Source: Guillardia theta CCMP2712 | Taxonomy: Eukaryota > Cryptophyceae > Pyrenomonadales > Geminigeraceae | DNA: 64,000 nt | Assembly: GCF_000315625.1 (NCBI RefSeq) | Contig: NW_005434615.1 | Span: forward strand, 352,305-416,304 | Direction: 5' to 3' | Shown: piece by piece, positions 51,562-63,241 of the stretch | Layout: each line of letters starts with the position of its first letter | Position numbering within the stretch: position 1 is the stretch's first letter | Translations under genes and position numbers: made by a program | The notes under the pieces: model-generated | Database searches by the model: none | Told to the model about the DNA's origin: nothing | Seen by the model: only the letters and a program-made list of their open reading frames with translations

Positions 51562-52809
51562 TCATAACTCTTGTCTGTCATTCCCAATTGACCCACTTTC
51601 AACGCTGTCTGTACTCTCAGTCTCCAGATTGTTCTCCTCCTCATCAACAATCTCAGGAATGTGTTCGTTAAGGAACTCGATGAATCCCTGTAGAAAGGAG
51701 GTCAGCAGCGGAGCGTGTGGGTTAGAGGAACACTCACCTGCACGTTGCGATCTCTTTCGAATAAGATCGCCTGAGTGAACTTTCCGCCCATGAGCTTCAG
51801 GGTAGGATAACCATCAACGTCATGCTTAGTGCAAAACTCCTGCGCGAGATCTGACGACGAGCACTCCACTTCCATGAAAATGACTCGGCCGGACATCCTC
51901 GTGGCAGCATTCTCGAAAGCCTTCTTCATTGCAAGGCATCGAGAGCACCACTTCTCATAGAACTTGACAAAGACAGGATACTGGTCTGTGATCAGGTCCT
52001 CGCTGTGTTTAGATCAGGTTTCATTTCCCCTCCACGATGTGAGTTTCACCTATATGGAAAGACGTCCTCCTCAGTCGTCTCCTCCAGCTTTGTCAGGATA
52101 AATTCGGAAAGCTTCTCAGGCATCATTTCCCTGGTGTACCGCTCTATAATGTCGGTGAGCAAGGCGTGTACGATCAAAATTTTCCATCAATTCTTTCTTA
52201 CCCATCCCCTGCCCTTCGATCGAAACGTAAAGCATGGGAAATTTTTTCAATCCCTTCTCCTGCATCTTCACGATGTTTCGCCCCTGATACAGACAATGAA
52301 CCTTGTAGGACAGGAACTCCTCCAGGCAAATGTTCGTCACCTCATAAGCATCGCACTTCTTGAACACGATCTTTTCGGCTCCCGCAACGCCGCTGTCCTG
52401 CATGGCTCTTGAGAGAGGTCGTCCACAGCAACGTGGAGAGCAAACATAAAGGATGCGAGACTGTGACGATGCCTCACCTTCACAAGAGCTTCAGCTCCGA
52501 GAAAGACCTCCAATGCAACCTCGTCTTCTTCTATTCCTCCCTATGAGACGGTCACAAAAAAATGCACATTGAAGCCGACCGGCACAGCCTGCCTCACCTT
52601 ATACATGAGCACTACTTGATTTATGTCAGCTGGATCCAGCGCTTCAAATGGCACTTCCTCCGCCGCATGAACACTGGGCTGAAAGAACTTGGAGAACTCA
52701 TCGATCAATACAGCGCCTTCCCTCACAGCAGAGAGCGTACCACTGCAATCAGCAGGACAACGGCCAACGATACCATGCTCAGCGACAGGCTTGGTATCGT
52801 TCTTTTCAT
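51562..52809 (-). CDS. Thioredoxin/PDI-fold protein with WCSRC active site
   Basis: Confident exons: ~52,726-52598, 52540-52478, 52397-52202, 52143-52050, 52002-51738, 51687-51562. The first part (VLIDEFSKFFQPSVHAAEEV...MYKVGGIEEDEVALEVFLGA, KIVFKKCDAYEVTNICLEEF) looks like an N-terminal thioredoxin-like or redox-inactive domain. The C-terminal thioredoxin domain has YPVFVKFYEKWCSRCLAMKK (CxxC), VECSSSDLAQEFC and VDGYPTLKLMGG (cis-Pro). A PDI-type oxidoreductase of the secretory route is inferred. An ATG at 52809 opens a good signal peptide (SMVSLAVVLLIAVV), but it is in a different frame from the first conserved exon, so an intron or indel between 52,726 and 52,809 is unresolved. No KDEL; the tail is acidic. 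Confidence 0.75.
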
Positions 52810-52954
52810 GGAGAGGAAGAGAAAGGTGTCTCGTGCAGGAACGGGTCTGATGTTCAATCGTCCGCGATGTCTCTGCTACGCTCGCTACCGTCCGCCCGCC
52901 TCCTCCACTTGGGCCAGCGAGAAAGCTGCCATGTTGGCGGATCTCGGCTCTAGA

Positions 52955-53560
52955 CTAGATAGGGTGAGTTACCCGGCGCGGCCGGGCCGGGCCACTCGGA
53001 CTGAGCAGCCGCCGCCCGCTTGTGGACTCCGGGCCAGTCCGGGATCATGACTCGACTTGACTCCGACTGCCATCAGTCGTGGCCGCCCGACCGACGTACG
53101 GTCCCGGGGCCCCGGCCGCCCCGGCCGATCATCACCGCCGTGCTAGTACTGACGGTCACGGCCGGGGGTACCGCCGCTTCCGAAGTTTGCCCCGGGCCCC
53201 TCCGGGGGCCTCGGCACAAAGCCCTCAGCGATGGGGAGCCTAGTAGGCCCCCCCCCCCGGCTGCGCCGCGAGTGACTCGAACTTTCACGCCCGGCCGCGG
53301 CTGCCAACGGTTACTTGGCCCAGTGGGCCGGCAGTTCACCGTCCGATCCGGGGGCCCCGGTGTGATTGTACTAGCCGCTGAGGTACGGTACTATGATCAG
53401 GCTATAAGCTAGTTTACTCAAAGTGAAGTTAAAATCAGTACGAGGACAATCAGGAGAGTCGAGGAGGCTTGACCCTGACACTGTCGCACAGGCCCGGGCC
53501 CGGCACAGTGCCCGGCCAGCTTTAGTGCCAGCAATGCCACTACTAAGATCTGTAATCAAG
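52955..53560. other. GC-rich island in the PDI/CFAP221 divergent spacer
   Basis: Dense GC (GGCGCGGCCGGGCCGGGCC; GGCCCCCCCCCCCGG) with ACTCGGACTGAGC as in the 15.4-16 kb island, followed by the dispersed repeat copy B. Open frames here are compositional. Confidence 0.55.
53413..53490 (+). repeat. Dispersed ~80 bp repeat, copy B
   Basis: Same orientation and order as 32834-32925: TTTACTCAAAGTGAAGTT, AAATCAGTACGAGGACAATC, GAGGAGGCTTGACCCTGA, CACTGTCGCACA. Both copies abut GGGCCCGGGC-type sequence. Confidence 0.9.
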
Positions 53561-53952
53561 CATAATAAGGTTTATAGTCAAACATGTTTGGCGGTTAGAG
53601 TGCATGGGGAAATCAGGAGGAGACGGCGGAGGATGGGGAGCTGGAGGAGGAGGAGAGAGGAGAAGCCGATGACGAGGATGGCGAGATTGTACATGGGAGG
53701 GGACACGAGCTTTGATTGTGACGGAGACCATCTCCTGAGAGACAAGCACCTGTACCGAGAGTTTGAAGCGGGCTCAGGGAGTCTCGAAACTGTTGTACAA
53801 GTGCAGTGAAGGGCATCGATAGCAGAGAGGAGCTAGGGTGATCGCTCCAGCACATCTTCACAGCTCTTTCAGCATTGGAACATTTGCTTGACGGGTAGGG
53901 ACTCGAAGTCTCGGCATCTTCAGCTCTCCTGGGCTCTGCCAAGGGTACAAAC

Positions 53953-56900
53953 ATGGATGTGGACGGGTCTTGGATCTCAACGACGAGTGACGCGCTCCAT
54001 GGAAACCTCGAGCGCACGTCCCGGAATCCTCTTGTTGATGACCATGTCTACACCAAGGTGAAGCGAACGAAGAACTTCGAAGCAAGGCCCGCGGTGATCC
54101 ATTTCCCGGGGTTGGAGGTTGGGCGATTCTATGAGAAGTCCGTGCGGATCGTGAATGTTTCTCGGTTCACGCAGAGGCTTCACATCCTTCCTCCTCAGAC
54201 TCACTTCTTCTCCTTCCAGTATGACAAGAAGGGGAAGATCTCCCCTGGCATGTCTGAGAAGATTTTCATCCAGTTCAGCCCCAACGAGCTGCGCTACTAC
54301 CATGACGCCATCCGCATCCACTGCGATGGAGAGAACCTCCTCGTTCCCCTGCATGCCTACCCGACCATCTCTCCGAGTGTCCCTGCCCCCTCTGTTACCC
54401 TCCCTCCCTCCAGCGGAAAGAACGAGCTCGTCTTCTTCCCGAAGCAGATTGACTTCGGCATGTGCCTGCTCGCCCAGGAGCACCAGAGGCTGCTGCCGGT
54501 CAGGAGCCACGTTCCCTTGGAGTTCGACTTCTCCATACGCATCATGAGCGCGCATCCTGACATGCAGGTGGAGCCGCAGCAAGGACGAGTACCTCCGCTC
54601 GGGCAGGTGGAGGTGGTGCTGACGTACACGCCAAGCCGGATGGTCACTGCAGAGATGATCCTTGAGATTCAGATCGAGCAGTTCAATTTTCATCCTCATC
54701 GCCTCTCCGTCATTGGATCTGCCCGGCCGAATGCGAGGAGGCAGGCGGCGCTCGAGGACCTGACGGCTTCACTTCGAGGGGAGGGAGACTTCGTTGAGTT
54801 GCAAGAGCTGGAGCAGGTGGACAAGCCTATGCGGGTGGGAGAGGGGAGGGTGGACGTTGTGAGGCTGCACGATGAGACGAGGAGCTCGGAGGAGATGCAG
54901 AGGAGGGGTGAGAAGGAGAGGACGGGAGGGGCCACGCAGACCTCCCGCAAGTCTCCTGCTGAGGCTGAGGGGAACATAGAGATGAAGGGCGTGATGATCC
55001 CAGCAGACCTGAGGACGAGGAAAGCGACGCAGTACGTCCTGAATCAAGTGACGGGGAAGCGATCGTGGAAAGAGCTCAAGAGGCAGATGGAGGAGAGCGG
55101 GGAGAGGATAGGAGGAGAGGAGCAGCTCGACCCCAAGTCCAAGGCCCTGGAGAGCATCCGGTGGTACGAGACCGTGAGGATGCAGCCAGGGGGCTTCCTG
55201 GATGTCGAGGAGGAGTATGGAGACAGCTCGCAGCAGATCAAGGAGTTCAAGTTCACCTTTGAGCTGAGGATGCGGGAGGGATACGACAAGGCTAAGGACG
55301 TGAAGTGGTTCCCAGCCATTGGTGATGAGCCGACGTCGCAGGAGGAGAAGGAGGAAGTGGAGGCGAGAAGGTCTCCTTTCGTTCTCTCCTCCTACCTGCT
55401 TGCTGCTCGTTCTCTGCTGTCCACGCTCTCCACGTCCTGCTCCTCTGTCCTTTGCTTGAAGGCTTCCCAAAGCTCTCCTCTGCGTCCTCGTCCATGCTTG
55501 CTGTGGCTGACTTGTAGAACTTGCAGAGAGCAGAGGCGAGCTGAGGAGATGGCTCGGAAGAGGGAGGCGCTGAGGAGGATGGCGGCGACAGAGGCACGGG
55601 AGCAGGTGCGGGTAGCGCACGCGACGGAGGTCGTGAGCTGCTGTGCTCCCACGTTCGACCCATACCTCAACGACGCCTGGACTGTGAGGAAGGAAGTCAC
55701 ACGCAATCTCTTGACGCAGATCCACAAGGTGAGGAGGGAGGAGGTTGCCCGTTTGACCTCCCCTGACGCTCCTCCCTTCCCGCGCCCAGGTCATCATCAG
55801 GAACAGAGTCGAGCGCAGGATCGCTGCGATCAACAACAAGCTCGACGTGATGGAGGGCGCGAGCGGGCGGCTCGTCGACTCGATCCTCACTGCCGAGTCG
55901 TTGCCTCCGACCTCTCAGGGGAAGCGAGAGAGCGGAGTGGGAGGGGGCATGACGACAGAAAAGTTCCTTGTCAGCCTGTTCCCTTCCTACCGGCCCGCGA
56001 ACTTCCGCGACCGCGAGCCCGTCCCCGTGCGGGCAGCTGAGGTGGCGGAGGAATGGAACTTCCTGCTCCTCAAGGTTCCATCGACCTACAAGCTGATGTG
56101 AGTTGACTTGGTGAGGTCGGGAGGGGAAGGCTGACGAGGAGCAGGGGATACCGGGAGGAGCAGAGGGAGGCGATCTCCGTGTACATGCCTGCAGAGGAGG
56201 AGAGGGAGCCAAGGACCGGGGCGGGAGCCGAGGAGGGGATACGGGGACCGAGGGGATCGATGGCTCCGAGCGAGGAACAGCCGCTGCTAGAGATGCCAGG
56301 GTGCTGCGTGGAGGAGCCGGGGGGACAGAAAGTGTGCGCGTGCAGGTTCTTCGAGCCGAGCAACGCACCTGCGATAGGGAGGCAGAAGTGCTTCGTGTAC
56401 GAGGCCGTGGAGGATCACGAGGAGACGGCGATAGACTTCGAGCTGCGCGCGTTCCCCCGGGTCGTGTGCGACGAGGATCTCAAGTGTCACTCGAGCATCC
56501 CTGAGAAGAACCGTGGGAAGCCGCTGGAGGCCGTGCTGATGGGGTGAGTGATGTGCATGGAAGAGAACGGTGTAGAGGTCGACATGACGATGGAGATGGA
56601 GATGATGAAGACTGAGATGATGATGGTTATGATGAAAGTGATGATGGTTATGAAGTAGATGTAGAGTAGACGTAGGTGTAGATGTAGATGTAGATGTAGA
56701 TGTAGATGTAGATGTAGATGTAGATGTAGATGTAGATGTAGATGCGATGGAGAAGTACTAAAGATAGTTCTCATCATGATGGAGAGGACCATGATGACGG
56801 CAGTAGAGACGATGACGATGAGGGTGCGGGATGATCTTTCTGCAGGCCCGTGATCGAGGGAGCCATCGTTCCCGAGCCAGAGCCCCCGTCGATGAACACT

Positions 56901-56953
56901 GTGCGATCTTACCGAGGAAACTTCGCTCCTGTACTGAGGTGAAGAATTTTTTG

Positions 56954-57025
<72 letters not shown>

Positions 57026-57738
57026 AGCCTCCTCCTGCTCCTGCTCCTGAGCCTCCTCCTGCTCCTGCTCCTGCTCCTGCTCCTCCTACGCACTGACCCA
57101 CGTCATCACAGCTCCAGATGGCTGGCGAAGAATGAACTACCTTCTTTCCTCACTTCCCCGACCCCCACCTTCATGTATGGGCCCGATGCTGCGGACCAGC
57201 AGGTCTCTTTCTGACGTCCTGAGACCTTCTGTCCTCACGATCTGGCGCAGAGCGATCATGAGGAAGAGGAAGAGGAGGGAGGAGAGGAGGAAGGAGATTC
57301 CAAACCGCCTCCTGTCACTATCAGCCCACCGACTGAGCGCTCCATCCGTGAAACATTCAAGGTATAGAAAGAAGGATGGAGGGAGGGGAGGAGGGAGGGG
57401 GGGGAGTATGATGATGATGATGATGATGATGATGTTGCTACCAGCTGCCAGCAAATCTACGGAAGGACAACGAAACAGAGGGAGGAGAAGGAGAACGAGA
57501 AGGGGGAGGGGAAGAGGCAGAGGGAGAAGGGAACGAGGGGAAGGAGGAGGCACCAGAGCACAAGGAAGGAGTTCAACCCGTGAAGATCCCCCTGAACGCC
57601 AGGACGATGCACGAGATGGTGAGGTTTCCTCCTCCTCCTCTCGGCCGTGACCTGCTGCATGCAGGAGATGGAAGCAGAAATTCGACAGGCCCGCAAGGAG
57701 TGCCTGGCTCTCCTCCCTGCTGAGCTGCAGTAAGTTTC

Positions 57739-57781
<43 letters not shown>

Positions 57782-58219
57782 TATCTCTCTTGCATCTCAA
57801 TGCTTGCTCCTTCCTTCCCTCACCCCCCAACCTTCTTCGCGCTCTTTCGTCCTGCCCTTCCGTTCTCAGCTGTGGATTTGACATGAGGACAGCAAAATCA
57901 ATCAGCTCATTGCGGACCCCAAGAAGAAAATTCCCGTAGAGCCGTCCATCTACCAGTGAGCACTCCCTCCCTCCCTCCCTCCCTCCCTCCCTCCCTCCCT
58001 CCCGTCTCCTCCTCCTCCTCTCCTCTCCTGATCCCTCTCGCTCCTCCTCCTCGCTTCCTCTCTCTGGCTCCTAAGAGACTGTTCCTCCTCCTTTCGCCCC
58101 TCCTTCCCCTCCCCCTCCTCTCCCCTGCCGCTCCTCGCTTGCTCACGTTTCCTGCCTATAGACCGTCTCCCCTCCACTGGTTGAATTTGCCGCCCCGAGA
58201 AGCTGTAAACTCCAAGTGA
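53953..58219 (+). CDS. CFAP221: CFAP221 (PCDP1/FAP221) flagellar central-apparatus protein, 993 aa
   Basis: Eleven exons: 53953-55370, 55527-55728, 55790-56097, 56145-56543, 56846-56938, 57112-57202, 57251-57361, 57445-57618, 57665-57729, 57893-57955, 58162-58219; every phase closes. The N-terminal ASH/MSP-like beta-domain region contains YEKSVRIVNVSRFTQRLHIL, SFQYDKKGKISPGMSEKIFI, YYHDAIRIHCDGENLLVPLH and DFGMCLLAQEHQRLLPV. Mid-part WFPAIGDEPTSQEE, YRPANFRDREPVPVRAAEV, and the conserved end PSPLHWLNLPPREAV follow. CFAP221 is a calmodulin-binding part of the central-pair C1d projection controlling flagellar beat. Several introns are filled by simple repeats. Its presence implies a motile 9+2 flagellum. 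Confidence 0.92.
56660..58003 (+). repeat. Four unrelated microsatellites in CFAP221 introns
   Basis: (GATGTA)n at 56,660-56,745, (CTCCTG)n at 56,946-57,092, (CTG)n at 57,738-57,779 and (CTCC)n at 57,963-58,003, plus (GAT)n at 57,409-57,434. All fall within introns; the exons between them are repeat-free. Confidence 0.9.
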
Positions 58220-58277
58220 AGACAAGCAGGAGGAGGAGGAGGAGGAGGAGGAGGAGAAAGTAGCAGGAGTAGAGTGG

Positions 58278-59349
58278 CTATTTCTTGCTCTTTGTTTCAC
58301 TCGCACGGGATTCCAACTGCTCAACCCGAGTCTCCAGAGCATCCAACCTTGTCCTCAATTCCTGCATGGCGTCAACCTGCTGCTGCACACTCGTCATCTC
58401 CATGAACAACCGCTCTCCCGCGTTCCACCTCCTCCCTCACTGGCATGATGGATGAGCCTCCTGCTCCTCCCGTCAGCCCCCGCTGACTCTCCTTGCATGC
58501 TCACCAGAGGAGAAGATCCCAACCCCCACTCCGTACCCGCAGCCGATCCCGCATCCTCCTCCGACTCTCGCCTGCCATGGCCTCACTGGAGCTCTCCTGG
58601 CATGCGGGTTCACCGAAGGGAAGTATCGAAGCGCCTTCCGCAGCAGGTCCATCATGGTGTATCCTCCTGCTCCCCGTCAGCGATCGCGGAGAGGGGAAGA
58701 CAACTCTATCAACCGGGCAGCTGCGACAAGATCCTTCCTAGCGGCGACATCGCGACGCTGTCGAACCCTCCTCCTGCAAGAAAGTCTTCATCTCCTTTAC
58801 GCCACCTTGAAGTGGAGGGTGGGAGGAATCGAGGAAGAAACGAGGTGACCAGGAAAGGATGAGGGGAGGAGGGGTAGGATGGGAGGAGGTACCTGCCCCT
58901 GTCAACGGGAAACCAACGCCGATTCCCATCCCCACCCCACAACCAGCTCCTGCTACCTCATCTTCAGTATCTGCTCTCTTATCCTCCTCTCAAGCACCAA
59001 GCATTAGGCCATGCCCAGATCGGATGCAAAGAGGACCAATCTCAATGAACGTTCGTTCCAGCTTGCGCAGATCGGGCAACTGAATCTGCAGGAATGGACG
59101 ACTTAGCATGGATAAACGAGCATGATGAAGATGTTTGAGAGAAAGAATGAGCGCAGATCTTTTACGTGCAGAGGCAACGGGGGAATACAACATGACTGCA
59201 TAGAAAATGATGCGCAAGCAATGAAGCCATGGAAAGAAATCAATAGCAAGGGAGAGCATAGGAGAAAGATGGAAACATTTTGCGAGCAAGAGTACGAGCA
59301 GAGCGATCGAGCATGCTGCCTTTACATGAATCGGCTCAGGGAACGCCAT
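58278..59349 (-). CDS. Small glycine-rich protein with C-terminal coiled coil
   Basis: Five exons: 59349-59326, 59085-58998, 58949-58893, ~58564-58505, ~58440-58278 (about 130 aa). It starts MAFPEPIHIQLPDLRKLERT, then FIEIGPLCIRSGHG and two Gly-rich segments, GAGCGVGMGIGVGFPL and GGGCGIGCGYGVGVGIF, which look like alternating Gly/hydrophobic membrane-associating stretches. It ends in a heptad-like coil (MQELRTRLDALETRVEQLES). The CGVGxGxGVG style resembles short glycine-rich plant/algal proteins (TGD5-like), but I cannot confirm this. The acceptors of exons 4 and 5 were chosen by phase and are tentative. It lies 58 bp from the CFAP221 stop. Confidence 0.6.
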
Positions 59350-59708
59350 GTTCCCAGACTTGAACCTCCCGACGTCGAATGCTGCGGCCACCTTTCACCA
59401 TCTCCTCACACTGCCGCGCCGCTTCTCGTTACTGACTACCATCTTCTCTCTCCTCCTCCTCCTCATCGATCATGTACACCACTCGTCTTCATCTTACCGG
59501 CGTCGCTCCTGCCGCCCCCCATCGCGCTCGCCGCCAACATCAAGAACAAGGACGGCGACATGCGCCCGTTCTTGCCTTTTGTGTTCGTTGAAAACCGTTA
59601 TAGACAACAGAAATCTTGTAACGATATTGCAACCGTTACTTTCTCCGCCAGAATCTGGGTCCCAAAATAGATCCCCGGCCAACAATGTCCGCCGGCGACT
59701 GATTCTGC
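59350..59708. promoter_or_regulatory. Short divergent spacer, likely shared promoter
   Basis: Only 359 bp separate the starts of the glycine-rich (-) and aspartic protease (+) genes. It contains CT-rich stretches and no frame with domain support, so both promoters must lie here or inside the first exons. Confidence 0.4.
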
Positions 59709-61658
59709 ATGGCGCTTACTGGCTCCATGCAGAGGAACCGCCCCATACAACCATCCCTCGCTCTACCATCCCTGCGCTCTCCCTCCTCCCTATCCCTCTG
59801 CCTGGCCCTGCTTCTTGCTCTTCCTTTGGAGTCCGTCAGAGCGGATCTCGCGCGCTTTCAAGACCTTTTCCACACTCCGTTCCGTCCGCAGGACTCTCGT
59901 CACTTCCAGGTCCTTCCTCCTCCTCCTCCTCCTCCTCCTCCTCCTCCTCCTCCTCCTCCCACCCCTCCTCCCACCCCTCCTCCCCCTCCTCCGCCACATC
60001 CTCCTCCATGTCCCGCCTCCCCCTTCTTCGTCCTCTCCTCCAGAAGCTGCTCGCTGCAGTCTTTCCTAACAGCTGTCACAGGTCGACGAGTCTTCCACTT
60101 TCACGGCCAACCCTGATCTGCGATTTGTGTTGAGCTATGCTGACGGGTCGGAGCTGCGAGGTTTTGGGGGCGACGACGTTGTGCATGTGAGAGCGCGAGG
60201 AGCGTCTGCCTTGCCCTTGTTCTCACTCCTCCTTAGGTCGGTGACTTCCATGGACTGGCTCCGTTCGGCTTGCTGTATCAGTGTAACAGCCCGGACTTTA
60301 ACGGGGTAGATGGTATCTTGGGGTTCGGGCTCCCGAAGCCTGGGACACAAGGGAACGAGTTGCCGCGGCCTCTGCTGTGGGCGCTGACAGACAAGATCAA
60401 GCACGACTCGAACGCTCAAGCTCTTCAGCGCAAGTTCTCCTTCTACTCCACGGATGATGCTGCCGAGCTGCAGTTGGGCGGCTACGATCCCAAGAGCTGC
60501 GAGGATGTGATGCATTACACGCCGTCGCTGTCAAAGACTGACTACATCGTTGGAGTCACTTCCGTCAAGTTCGGACGAAGCGCACATGATGCTCGTGAGC
60601 TGCTTCAGTTCTCAAACCCGACAGGAGGCGAGTATCTTCCTGCCATCATGGACTCGGGGACCTCGTGCCTGGTGCTGCCGGGGAGTCACCTGAACGGGAG
60701 GCTGGCGAACGATCCCTTCTCCGACTTCCAGAGCATGTGGTCGCTGGACAACTCTTTCTTCATCTCGATAGGAGGACGAAGTTTTGAGATCCCCTCTTCC
60801 TCGTGGTTCCTGGCGAGAACCAACCAAACCTGTGTGCAGCCTTCTCCCAACGGGATGATCGGCCTGCTGATTGGAGACGTCTTCTTCCGGTCTTACCTTG
60901 TCGAATTTGACATGACCGATCAGGAGAGGCCTGTGATCGGCATCGCGAAGCTGAGCTACATGGTGTCGCCGGTCAAGACTGCTGACCTGGATTACTACCA
61001 CCTCCCCAGGGTTCCGGTGCAGAAGCTCCGCCTGCTCAAGGGCGAGGAGACTATGTATCCGTCAGAGCACACGGAGCGGCTGAGGGAAGTGGACAGGATC
61101 CCCATATCGGACAAGAAGGGCACGCAGTACTTCATGAACCTTGCCATCGGGACGCCGCCGCAGCCGTTCACAGTCATCTTCGACACCGGGTCAGCGGTGT
61201 TCGGGGTGTTCACGGAGCAGTCGGAGTTGCCGCTGTCCATCTCCTCGAAGCTCATGGGAGGAGCGTCGCTGCACGTGGAGGCAGATGCGATGAGCTCGCT
61301 CATGGTGTGGCCCAAGGAGGACAGCAGCGGGGAGACGCTCATGGTGAAGGGATCGAAGTCTGCGGTGCTGGAGGGGATGCGACGGAGGGGACAAGCCAGC
61401 GCGCTGCTACTGGCGGGGCTAGATCTCTCAGCGAGGAGGGCAGGAGCAGGAGCAGGAGCAGGAGTCAGAGGCTCTTCCAACGGGATCGTCGGGGTGGCGG
61501 CGGTGATTCTTTCTCTTATTGTTTCTGTTAGTTTGCTCGTGGCTGCAAGGAGGCGGCGGGCGACTCAATCAGCGCGACATGCGTACGTGATGCTGGATGT
61601 CTCGCACGCGACGTGGCTGAATGGCGGGGAGGCGACCAGGACAGACTCGCATGCTTGA
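59709..61658 (+). CDS. Pepsin-like aspartic protease with permuted catalytic-motif order, 575 aa
   Basis: Three exons, 59709-59909, 60082-60186, 60237-61658, all phase 0. A signal peptide (SLSLCLALLLALPLESVRA) is followed directly by a pepsin N-lobe that lacks its first strands: SSTFTANPDLRFVLSYADGS (flap region), GFGGDDVV, then VDGILGFGLP. The C-lobe follows with AIMDSGTSCLVLPG (catalytic Asp241) and GDVFFRSYLVEFDM. After it comes the missing N-lobe start: GTQYFMNLAIGTPPQPFTVI then FDTGSAVFGVF (Asp418). A single membrane span (VGVAAVILSLIVSVSLLVAA) and a short cytosolic tail end the protein. Secretory or endolysosomal/plasma-membrane protease inferred. Alternatively the second motif is a truncated second protease domain and the first lobe is inactive. 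Confidence 0.85.
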
Positions 61659-61897
61659 GGGTGTTGAACTGTGAATGTACATTGCCAGCTTACTTGTCGA
61701 TTCCTCTGCTGCCCCTCCTCGAACTTCTTCTGCAATTTCCTCTCGTCCTCCTCTCTCCCCTCGTCCTCCACGCCACCAGCTCCTCCTTTCACTCCACGCT
61801 CTCGACGGACCGAACCTTGTTGAACTCGTCCAGCGACAACAGCTTGCAAGACTCCCGCAGCTTGTTCTCTGGCGAGGAGTCAGCAGGGCCACCAGTG

Positions 61898-62880
61898 CTA
61901 CCAGCGGACGTCACCGAGCTCTCGTCGTGGTTGGATGATGCTGATGAAGCCCTCGGATGAAGCCTAGCAAACAGCTCTCAGTGGCAGGAGGAGGAGGAGG
62001 AGGAGGAGGAGGAGTAGGCGCACAAGCACCTTCAAGTTGAGCAGGTCTGGGTTGCTCTGCAGGTTGGAGTTCATTTCAAGCAGATGGCCCTGTCCATGCG
62101 TTAGGAGGGGGACGAAGAGCAGGTGGATTTTGAGAAACAGAGTAGGATACAGGAGGATGTGAAAGAGGAGATGTTGTTGTTGGTGAAGACGATGATTAAT
62201 GGTGATGATGATGGATGCTGATGCTGATGCTGCTGATGATGACAATGATGAGGATGAGGATGACGATAAGGACATGAAGAAGACCTGTATAGCAGCTCGT
62301 ATCTTGAACCTGCTCCCATCATCGCACACCACATCACATAGTCGGGAGTCTTCCTTGACAAACCTGCCCATCCTGTCAGCCCACCACCAACTCCCGACGC
62401 CATCGTCGCACAAGGATCCGTTCTTCTTCTTCCCTGACGGCTTCACTTCCGTCTTGTCGCCTGATCGTCCCACGTCGAAGTCCACGGCAACGATCCTCCT
62501 CCCATCTCTGAACGCCACGTGCGAGGGAGCCAGCCCCACGACACAGAGCGAGTTGAAATGCTGGTAGACGAACTGGTCGGCTCCTTCCTGTCCTCCCACG
62601 TTCGTGGCGAAGTAGTGCGTGTAGTCCCGCTCCCTTGCAAGCAGCTTCTCCCTCGACCGCAGGCACGCGGCGCCCACTGATGTCTGCGTCCTTCAAAGAT
62701 GTTTGTCACCACCACCACCACCACCACCACCTCCTCCTCCTCCTCCTCCTCCTCCTCCTCCTCCTCCTCCTCCTCCTCCTCCTCTCACATATGTCCGGAT
62801 TCTTCGCCTGTCTTGAGACGTTTGCGAGGGTTTTCAACGCCATCCTCCATGCTTTCACCGCCTTCAGCATGGTCGTTCAT
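61898..62880 (-). CDS. ABITRAM: ABITRAM/FAM206 (Simiate) homologue, 207 aa
   Basis: Four exons: 62880-62789, 62690-62285, 62089-62030, 61963-61898, phases consistent. Family signatures are in order: YTHYFATNVGGQEGADQFVY, NSLCVVGLAPSHVA, VAVDFDVGRSGDKTE, DGSRFKIRAAIQGHLLEMN, NPDLLNLK and SEGFISIIQPR. In animals the protein is a small lipoyl/GlcV-like beta-fold factor linked to actin and RNA regulation; in protists the role is unknown. The N-terminal exon is acidic then basic (MNDHAEGGESMEDG, NPRKRLKTG). Introns are filled with GAG/GGT repeats. It is convergent with the aspartic protease (239 bp). Confidence 0.9.
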
Positions 62881-63198
62881 TTCCTCCTCCTGTTCGCATG
62901 CGTCATCCGCTCCCTCCCTCCCTCCCTCCCTCCCTAGCTTCTCTCCCTATCGCATTCCCTCTCCTCTCCTCTCCTCTCCTCTCCTCTCCTCTCCTCTCCT
63001 CTCCTCTCTTCTCCTCTCCTCTCATCTCCTCCCCTCCCCTCCCCTCCCCTCTCCTTTCCCGTTTGCCCCATTCGTTTCCACCGGCCTCATTTCCTTGCCC
63101 CCTCATCCCCTAATTTCTGTGCGGCTCTGGGAGGAGCGGGAGGAGGAGCAGGAGGAGGAGCAAGAGGAGGAGCAGGAGGAGGAGCAGGAGGAGGAGCA

Positions 63199-63241
<43 letters not shown>

